Shown in pieces: positions 56,565-64,000 of a stretch of DNA of 64,000 nt. The translations under genes were made by a program, and so were the position numbers. Origin of the DNA: Toxorhynchites rutilus septentrionalis. Lineage: Eukaryota > Arthropoda > Insecta > Diptera > Culicidae. The DNA lies in contig NC_073745.1 of NCBI RefSeq assembly GCF_029784135.1, positions 198,303,807-198,367,806 of the forward strand, written 5' to 3'. The notes beneath the pieces were generated by a model. The model was not told the origin of the DNA. It did not search any database and saw only the letters and a program-made list of their open reading frames with translations. How positions within the stretch are numbered: the first letter of the stretch is position 1; each line of letters begins with the position of its first letter.

Positions 56565-57995
56565 GACGAATTTACGCAAAGCTGAATCAGCTCATGCGAC
56601 ACCTACATTAGAGCTCAGAACTACAAAAGTGATGATGTTTGTTTTTTCTACGCACTTAAAACTAAGATTCTGTCGTGATAATTTTCATTAATTTATATTT
56701 AAAATCATTTTAGCCATTGAATGTTATCAGTAAATGGTAAGAAAATTATATTTTTGTCTATTCACAATGGTCTCAACACGCGATTGGACCAAAGTCATAG
56801 ATAATATTCGAAATCTTTATGATTGATAGTGAATATAGGTTATGAGTACTAACTTCCAGACATTTTTCAAGAGCTCAAACTGTGAATAATGACGATGCAA
56901 TCGATATCATATCAAGTTGGTTGATATAATTGACGAATTTACGTTGGATTTACAACCAGATGGCGCAGCGAGTAAAATGACGATGTTTTGTTTTTTTGGT
57001 ATGAAATTCGTTCAAATTTTCTAGACAAATCAGAATTTATCTTCAAATTTCCCGGTTTCATGTATTCTTTCCACGCTGAAAAGGTTAGAAAATCATCATT
57101 TTACAATGTGCTATGTATATTACGAGGAATGGCTTGTTATAAGTATTGTAACTTTAATTTTTTTCAACTAAGTAAACGATGAATAGGGTGTTTTGCGCTA
57201 AAAATACTGCAAATCCTTTCCGTATCGACCCCTACATAATCAATGATATCAGCCCATTTTAAATGACATCGATTTCATTTCGAACTTAAAATTTTCGAAG
57301 ATTATTTATGACTTTGGTCAAATCGCGTGTTGAAACCATCGTAAATATACAAAACTCCAACTTTCTTACCATATACTGACAACATTCAATGGCTGAAATG
57401 AATCTAAATTGAAATAAAATGAATAATCACCACCGAATCTTGCTTTTCAGTGCGTAAAATAAACAAACATCCTCACTTTTGTGGTTCTGAGTTCTAATGT
57501 AGATGTCGCATGAGCTGATTCAGCTTTGCGTAAATTCGTCAATTGATTATGAAGATTATTTGAAGCGCAAGAAATGCTACCCATCATTTGCCTAATGAAA
57601 AAATCTAAATTATAACACTTGTATCGAATCATTCGTCTTATGTTATGAATGAAACAATGTAAAATGATGATTTTCTTACCTTATCAGCGTAGAAATAATA
57701 CTTAAATCCAGGAAATTTGCCGAAAATTTCTGATTTTTCAAAGCAAATCAAACTAACTCCATACAAAAAAAACCAAACATTTCTTTTTTATTATCTGTAT
57801 TATAGTGACTTTCAACTCATTTGGCTGGTTCGTCACTTTTTACTTCCATTTTTGGAAGAATGTTGGGAGTGAGAATTGAACTCGTGACCTTTAGCGTGAG
57901 AGGCATGGATGTTACCACTACGCCAGATCGCCTCCAAAAACCAAACATCATTTTACTCACTGCGCCATCTGGTTGCAAATCTAACGTAAATTCGG
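56565..57995. repeat. two interlocked long inverted repeats
   Basis: Arm A (about 56565-56780) pairs with A' (about 57320-57545), for example GCTGAATCAGCTCATGCGAC and its inverse. Arm B (about 56930-57180) pairs with B' (about 57590-57995), for example CCAGATGGCGCAGCGAGTAA and its inverse. The order is A-B-A'-B'. B' is interrupted by the SINE at 57781-57935. A and B share the start AATTGACGAATTTACG, so they are related elements, one inserted in the other. Confidence 0.7.
57781..57935 (-). mobile_element. tRNA-headed SINE with 13-bp duplication
   Basis: On the minus strand the head is at 57935-57865: GGAGGCGATC, A box TGGCGTAGTGGTAAC and B box GAGTTCAATTCTC. The A-rich tail is the T-rich run after 57781. 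AAAAACCAAACAT flanks it (57768-57780 and 57936-57948). It is a different SINE family from 13518-13792. Not a functional tRNA gene. Confidence 0.82.
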
Positions 57996-58599
57996 CAATA
58001 CAGCTCAAAATTATCATGAAGAAGTCTTGAACACTAGTAAAGAATGAGTCATTTTCATTTTGAATCAGATCAATTTCATGAAACTGTTACAATTTTGACG
58101 AGATGCTTTATCTTGCAATCGGCTCCCGGTGCGCTTTCCAAAATTTTGTTCGTTTCCTTCCAAAGTGAAGTATAGCATCATAAATTTGTCGCATAGCACA
58201 ACCGTTTTCTCCCACATGTTTTCATAAAAACATTCGCTATTAATGGAAAAGCCCTCTCAACATTGGGGGTTTCACCCGAGAAACAGAAGACCATTTTTGG
58301 TAAAAAGTTCCGTGAACCTATCCTTTCCAAAAATGCTCCAGTTGTTCTTTTTGCGTTTCATGCGTTTTTTCATAGAGAGAAAACTTGTTTTCGTTGCTAG
58401 CATTTTTGTTTCAGTGATAAAGGTGCTCATGCACTGTTTGACCGAAGCCAAATGTCTTTTTGACGGATAAAATTTGATAATCGTGTACTGATCATTTGAA
58501 TCGGTCTAGTAGTTCAAAATTTTGAGAAAAATTTCAGAATTTTTGATAATAGGAAAAAGAGAAAAAATAATGATATTCCGAACTATCCGGCGAAATTGC

Positions 58600-58860
58600 A
58601 CAAAGCACACACCGAATGACGCTTGGGAGTAGTAAATCATTCTCATTGTGCAAGTTACGGTGAATCGAGCTTTAGTTAGGCAATAACGACGCCGGTCACG
58701 TCCTTACAGTCACCAGGGGAAGGGAAGGAATGTTAGCATGATATTCGCCGAAGGGTCGCCTCTATAGCGTGGTACTCAGCGTTTATCAAACAAGGGATGG
58801 TTGTTAGTGGGGGAGCTAAGAATCAGGATTCACTGTGGTGAGTAATGTGATTAAGAGTTT
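58600..58860. repeat. dispersed repeat, inverse copy of 24650-24910
   Basis: Shared, in inverse order: GACGCTTGGGA, CAATAACGACGCCGG, AAGGGTCGCCTCTATAGCGT and GAATCAGGATTCACTGTGG. Confidence 0.6.
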
Positions 58861-59199
58861 ATCCATTTCTTTCTTTCCATAATAACCATGGATAGCAACC
58901 ATCCTCCTTAGGTGCTTTGGACCCTCTGCTCAGGGTTCTCAATAGTTTCAGGTTCTTTTCCGGACATGCTACTAAAGAGATCCGCCATTCGCAGGCGGAG
59001 TTCACATCTTTGATTGAGATATTTTATGTAAAAAAATCCTAAGCTTTCAAGAAAAATTATAAAATAAATATAGCTTGGTTGCGAAACCATATAAACTATT
59101 TGTTCGTGCCAATACGAAGGAGCCAACTGTCTGTGGAATGAGGAACTACAAAAGAGAAAAACCCGATTATGCGTTTGTCTCGCGTTTGTCTGACGCTTC

Positions 59200-59475
59200 A
59201 TCGTTTCCGCATACCAAACGAATGACGTCACGACGGGTATAAAAGAAGGACATCTTGTTTGCCTCGCTCTCTTTCCTGTTCAACGACGCCTACCGTCAAC
59301 TCTTTTTTACTCAACGACGCCTGCTGTCAACCTCTTTCCGGCCGAAGACACCTGCTGTCAACACCTCGTGAACAAGTTAACCTCAGTGGGAAAAAAAATT
59401 GGGCTGATATCGAAGTTATATTAAATTGTTAAGTGTTAAGTTAGACTAAATAAAGCGAAGTTAAATTAGTGCGAA
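59200..59475 (+). promoter_or_regulatory. LTR-like segment with TATA box and polyadenylation signal
   Basis: GGGTATAAAAGAAGGAC near 59237 is a strong TATA box, and AATAAAG near 59449 is a possible polyadenylation signal. Between them CGACGCCTRCYGTCAAC occurs twice and GAAGACACCTGCTGTCAAC once. This layout fits an LTR, but boundaries and a second copy were not found. Confidence 0.35.
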
Positions 59476-59582
59476 TACTTACCTGAAATAATTAGAATAT
59501 TGGACCTGAAAGAAAAGTGAAAAATAGTGGGAAGACTTACCTGCTATAATCTGCTACCGTCTGCAAGTGATTTTTCGAAAAC

Positions 59583-59583
<1 letters not shown>

Positions 59584-59633
<50 letters not shown>

Positions 59634-59634
59634 T
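59584..59634. repeat. TA microsatellite
   Basis: About 20 uninterrupted TA units, then a variant TATATATATT run. It borders the 3' end of the decayed LINE. Confidence 0.9.
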
Positions 59635-59635
59635 T

Positions 59636-61382
59636 TTTGTTTTTCATATTTGTCACATCTAGTGTATAGGGTATAAGGATATAGGGACAATCACACATGA
59701 AGAACGATAGCTTTAAGGAAAACATATATATGGGACATATAATCAAGGTCTAACCGAGCCAATACATCTCTCACTGGCACATTGGGCTGTCTTCCTCGGG
59801 CCCGAAGGGAGTTTTCTAAATTCGATCTGGCGACCAGATACACTTCGCATGACCAAACAACGTGCTCGATGTCGTGATAACCTTGGCCGCAAACGCAGAG
59901 ATTGCTGTTCGCAAGATTGAAACGGAACAATAGTGCATCTAACGAACAGTGATTGGACATGAGTCGGGAGAAGGTGCGAATAAAGTCCCGTCTCAAATCC
60001 AGACTTTTGAACCATGGTTTGTGGCCAACCTTAGGGATAATCGAGTGAAGCCACCGTCCCAATTCATCTTCGTTTCAATTACGTTGCCAGTTAGCGATGG
60101 TATTTTTACGGACTAAAGAATAAAATTCATTCAAGGCGATTTGATGCTGATAAATATCGCCTTCAATTGCACCTACCTTTGCCAATGAGTCAGCCCTCTC
60201 ATTACCCGGAATTGAGCAATGTGAAGGGACCCAGACAACGGTAATGACATAACAGCGTCTGGTTAAAGCACTTAAAATTTCTCGTGTTCTCTCAAGGAAG
60301 TACGGCGAGTGCTTTTCCGGCCTTACTGAACGGATAGCTTCGACAGAGCTAGGACTATCCGTTACAATGTAATAGTGTTCAACAGGTCGTGAGGCGACGC
60401 TGTCCAGCGCCCAGTTTATCGCTGCCAATTCAGCAATATACACTGAGCAAGGAAACTGAAGAATGTGGGAGGTGCTGAAAATTTCGTTGAACATTCCAAA
60501 TCCTGTGGACTCATTCATAGCGGACCCATCAGTAAAGTACATATTATCACAATTGATACGCCCATACTTCGCATTGAAGATCGAAGGAACGATCCCCGAT
60601 CGATGATAATCTGGAATTCCATGAACAGATCAAAATGTACAGAAGAATTGATGTAGTCAGGAAAACAAACACGGTTGGGAATATACGAAGAAGGATCAAC
60701 CTGCATGGAGATGAATCCATGATATGAACTCGTGAATCCGGAGCGGAAATTTAGCTCAATTAGCTGCTCAAAATTTCCGATCACTAATGGGTTCATGATC
60801 TTACACCGGATGAAGAACCGAAGAGATAATAAATTGAAGCGATCTTTTAGTGGGAGTACGCCTGCCAAAACCTCGAGACTCATGGTATGCGTTGAGCGCA
60901 TACTACCCAACGCAATACGGAGACAAAGACACTGAATTCGCTCGAGTTCAATGAGGTGTGTTTTGGCAGCTGATTGAAAACAGAAACTACCATATTCCAC
61001 CACTGAGAAAATAGTTGTTCGATACAACATTATAAGAAACCAGAAACCTAATATGGGCCCCCAAGTACATTTGGAGTCGAACCATACCCCAAGATACTTG
61101 AATGACATAGCATGAATGATCGGTTTACCCAAAAGTTGAAGCTTTGGTTTTGATGGTCTATGCTTCCTAGAAAAAACCATCATCTCTGTTTTCTCCGTGG
61201 AGAATTCGATCCCTAGCCCAATGGCCCAGGTTGAAAAATTGTTCAAAGTATCTTGTAAGGGTTCTTGCAGGTCGGATTCTTTTGATCCTACGACAGACAC
61301 CACTCCATCATATGCATCATATGCACTCCATCATATGAGAGTTGTCTTGAGCTACAATTTTGTGTAAGCAATTGTCAATGAC
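59636..61382 (-). mobile_element. decayed second copy of the I-clade LINE (3' part)
   Basis: The minus strand matches ORF2 and 3' UTR of the full-length copy at 6261-12304. Frames 61303-60515, 60542-60075 and 60062-59691 cover the end of the RT (YLGVWFDSKCTW) and the RNase H (FTDGSAMN, AELAAI, TDSPSS, PSHCSIPGNERADSLAK) through CVCGQGYHDIEHVVWSC. Frameshifts near 60600 and 60065, a deletion near 61035 and a TDSP substitution show decay. It is cut off at 61384, where a BEL-type LTR begins. Confidence 0.85.
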
Positions 61383-61384
61383 GC

Positions 61385-61571
61385 TGTTAGTTACGCCACG
61401 TCGAAAGGTAGGTTGGCGGGTATCCAAATAATCCTACATTATCGGCAGCCCTACGACAGCTGTAAAGGATGATAGGAAAATAGGAAGGTTGAACAATAGA
61501 CAAAGAAAAACAAAGTAACATTGAAGGTGAATTGAAATCTATCCTAAACAATACTTAATCTATTCTAAAAC
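61385..61571 (+). mobile_element. BEL/Pao LTR, partial, forward
   Basis: TGTTAGTTACGCCACGTCGA starts a 187-bp segment repeated as an inverse at 62139-62325. It begins exactly where the LINE copy is interrupted. Confidence 0.65.
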
Positions 61572-61730
61572 TTCCCGTGGCGTCTTGGCTGCCATCAGTG
61601 AAGAAACCACACCAGAGAAAAACCTCGACATCGGTAAGGAAAGTACAACTGAGAAAGTGCTTGGCATGTGGTGGGACACCTCAAAGGACTGCTTTACCTA
61701 CAAGGTCTCTTCACGATACGAACAGGACCT
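61572..61730 (+). pseudogene. BEL/Pao polyprotein fragment
   Basis: The frame reads RGVLAAISEETTPEKNL and EKVLGMWWDTSKDCFTYKVS, the KVLGxxWD...F.YKV block between reverse transcriptase and integrase of BEL/Pao elements. It stops at the small MITE. Confidence 0.72.
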
Positions 61731-61876
61731 CTTGAATTTAAGAAGGTGCCTAATCCCTGTTTATTTGTATTTTAGAAATTTTATCAACTCCAATCAGGTT
61801 ACAATTTATTTGATACGAAGTTATAAAATTCCTAAAATACAAATAAACAGGGATTAGGCACCTTCTTAAATTTAAG
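61731..61876. mobile_element. 146-bp MITE, almost all inverted repeat
   Basis: About 54 bp at each end are inverses with two mismatches (AAGAAGGTGCCTAATCCCTG and onward), separated by about 38 bp. It could fold into a long hairpin. TTAA occurs at the tips within TTTAAG. Confidence 0.78.
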
Positions 61877-62325
61877 TATGAGTTTTTTTTTACATTTAGT
61901 AATTCTGGCTGAAATTTTCATTTAAACTGACGAGAGCGACACAACCGAATCTGTTCGTTCACTTATTTTCAAGTCGCAGGAATATTGCAGTAGATTGATT
62001 TTAATTTAATTCAATTCATCAGCTATATCTATAAATTTACACAAAAGTTTCATATTTTATATTTTAAATTTCATTTTATGTTCTCACCAGTAGTAATTAA
62101 GATCATGAACTGGAGAATTTTTTAGCATACGTTCACTAGTTTTAGAATAGATTAAGTATTGTTTAGGATAGATTTCAATTCACCTTCAATGTTACTTTGT
62201 TTTTCTTTGTCTATTGTTCAACCTTCCTATTTTTCTATCATCCTTTACAGCTGTCGTAGGGCTGTCGATAATGTAGGATTATTTGGATACCCGCCAACCT
62301 ACCTTTCGACGTGGCGTAACTAACA
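61877..62325 (-). mobile_element. BEL/Pao LTR, reverse
   Basis: On the minus strand the segment starts TGTTAG at 62325 right after the polyprotein end, the expected place of a 3' LTR. The first 187 bases match the forward copy at 61385-61571. The far end is uncertain because the MITE abuts it. Confidence 0.6.
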
Positions 62326-62329
62326 CTCC

Positions 62330-62485
62330 CCCCGCAATGCGCGAAGGCTACTCCTGAAGCGCGTTTGTCTTAACGCCTACCTCGAGTACAGCTAAGGACA
62401 CCGCTGGTCGCTCAAAAATGCCTCCAGAAGTCTGTACAGTAACCCGCCTTACCTGACCATCGGCCGATGGAATGCGTCTACACTA
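62330..62485 (-). pseudogene. BEL/Pao polyprotein C-terminus
   Basis: On the minus strand: SADGQVRRVTVQTSGGIFER, then PAVSLAVLEV, the usual integrase C-terminal end that precedes the 3' LTR in BEL/Pao elements. Only about 50 codons are seen. Confidence 0.65.
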
Positions 62486-62489
62486 GAAT

Positions 62490-63005
62490 ACCCCCTTAAA
62501 TGAAAAACAATTTTTTGGCAGTTGGTGCAAAAATATCATGCGAAAGTTGCTTTTGAAGATAGATTTATATTTTATATTATTATGGAAAGTTTCGCTAGAA
62601 ATGTCGGAAATGGTTTCATTCAAATTTCAACATTTTGAAACTGGCTTCGTACCTTCCAATTTAATAGAGATCACACTATCGAGTTAGGAACCCAAATTAT
62701 GGCCCTAAATTTAAAGTCACCACCAGACTTCGACTCTACCACTGTTATCGCGAATTTATCACGATTTTACAGCTTTTCAAAAATCACTACAAAATCATAA
62801 TGTTGCATCTTGCTCCTCTAATAACCCTAAAATGGAAATGGTCACCCTAACAAAAAAAAATTAAAAAATACGGGTCTAATAAATAGTAAACAGTTGACAC
62901 TGTAATGAAATAACCAAACAATCCAAAAATTAGATATCTTCCCAATGTCACCACATCTGGCATCCTTGCGCTGACATTGGTTGAATCCAAGACGGGTCTA
63001 TGGGA
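62490..63005. other. no gene seen
   Basis: AT-rich sequence without recognised repeats or frames. Confidence 0.35.
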
Positions 63006-63009
63006 CTAG

Positions 63010-63243
63010 GTGAGGCCGTTTCGTCACTAAGTTGGTTAGGGGAGCGGTATATGAAAACAGTACGGAAGAAAGCAGAAGGGGAATTATTTCCTTGAAGCGT
63101 GAAAGAGACAAACTGATCAGGAGCGAGCTTTGGCACTAGCGCATTGTGTTTTGTTTACAAACAAAACACAGTAAACTTCCAAGATGGCTGAAGAGTGGTT
63201 TTAGCAAGTTGGCCCACCTTAGGATATACTTCTAGGTGCCTTG
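63010..63243. mobile_element. MITE, copy 2, inverted and left-truncated
   Basis: Inverse of 55687-55992, including TTGGTTAGGGGAGCG, AAACAGTACGGAAGAAARCAG and GTTTTGTTTACAAACAAAAC. The end TTAGGATATACTTCTAGGTG is intact at the right; the left end is missing about 20 bases. Confidence 0.7.
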
Positions 63244-63249
63244 GGTTGA

Positions 63250-64000
63250 ATTTTGATGAGCCTACCTGCGGGAAAATTGCTTCCTGTGTTTGTTACGTTT
63301 ATGACGTTTTCATTCACAACAAGTATCATCCATTCAGAATAGATTATGGAAACAAAACAAAATATACAGAAATATTTGGAGCTAATTAAATATCAGAATG
63401 GATGATTAGAATTTTTTTCAGCATTTATTGTTGAATAAGGTATTGTGCTAGTGTTAAAGTTAATCGAGCTTTTTCACAATCATTCATAAATTGTACAACG
63501 TATTCTCCACTGGCACCAGGTGATAACAATTTAAAAAAACATCTTTCTGTTGTGTTTCACACAATGATTACAGTGCTGGTAGACCCTTTGTAATGCCTCT
63601 AATTTTAATGTAGCGATTTTTCGAAACTGGTTGCAAATACGAAGGCAAAACTGGGATTTGTGGTTTAATACTAAAGGGGATTAATGGACTCTGATTAAGG
63701 GTTTCGATGTACAATGACTAAATATCTCGATTTTTCTATCATTTTTTCCTCGGTATGAATAAAAAAAACTTGGGTAGAAAATTCAATGCGATATATTTTA
63801 CTACCCGTCTGCACAGGTAAGATGGCAGCACTGTGTTGATCAACAGCAGCAGTAGCGTTTTTTTTATGAATCGAAGCACAAAACGACACTGAACTCTGGC
63901 AGTGGTGGACGCGTCCATAAAAAATTGGTGAAAATTTATCGCAGGCTCGCCACTTTTGAAAATTATAGTGTGATAACATATCGGGGAAAACTAAGTAAAA
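63250..64000. other. no gene seen
   Basis: Short frames only (for example 63979-63695 on the minus strand), with no recognised domain. The window ends here. Confidence 0.35.

Noticed and set aside
57865..57935. tRNA gene
   Set aside because: Pol III boxes are present, but the arms are imperfect and it is the head of a SINE with tail and target duplication.
1..64000. CRISPR arrays, operons, bacterial genes or endogenous viral insertions
   Set aside because: None of the required patterns was seen; the tandem repeats are minisatellites and the retroelement proteins are LINE or BEL/Pao.

Overview
This window is nuclear DNA from an insect, almost certainly a mosquito (culicine, Aedes-like). It is AT-rich with short spliced exons, animal orthologues (ARMC8, ICA69, a DUF3105 protein, DDB1), and a dense load of I-clade and Jockey-like LINEs, BEL/Pao LTR remnants, mariner, ITmD37E and pogo transposases, tRNA-headed SINEs and many MITEs. 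The species call is an inference from this mix; no sequence search was run.

Layout. 0.2-1.3 kb: a two-exon minus-strand gene for a secreted DUF3105 protein. 1.9-5.4 kb: a Harbinger-type MITE, a truncated I-clade LINE and an intact mariner transposase. 5.9-13.3 kb: a decayed DDB1 pseudogene split by a full-length I-clade LINE (6261-12304, two ORFs, target-site duplication visible on both sides). 13.5-18.1 kb: a SINE with target duplication, coding-like debris, a BEL/Pao integrase remnant split by a second SINE, and a TA-flanked MITE. 18.6-28.5 kb: ARMC8 on the plus strand, nine exons, with a 7-kb intron full of transposons. 29-36 kb: tandem repeats, a large foldback, pogo and mariner fragments, and a 3' LINE fragment. 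33-48.4 kb: a repeat family bounded by a TTGACGTAGGAYTACGT-type inverted repeat. Its largest member carries two copies of a decayed histone H4/H1 chimera, each with a histone-type 3' stem-loop. 44.6-48.7 kb: ITmD37E pseudogene, minisatellite split by a MITE, CR1/L2-like LINE end. 50.9-52.6 kb: ICA69 (islet cell autoantigen 1 orthologue), four coding exons on the minus strand. 53-64 kb: repeats only: interlocked inverted repeats, MITEs, a second decayed copy of the I-clade LINE, and oppositely oriented BEL LTRs.

Three host genes look functional: the DUF3105 gene, ARMC8 (a CTLH/GID ubiquitin-ligase subunit) and ICA69 (an arfaptin-homology/BAR protein of Golgi and secretory granules). They have no evident functional link. 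The rest is a layered record of transposon insertions, many datable relative to each other by nesting and target-site duplications. The most unusual item is the histone-derived repeat family.
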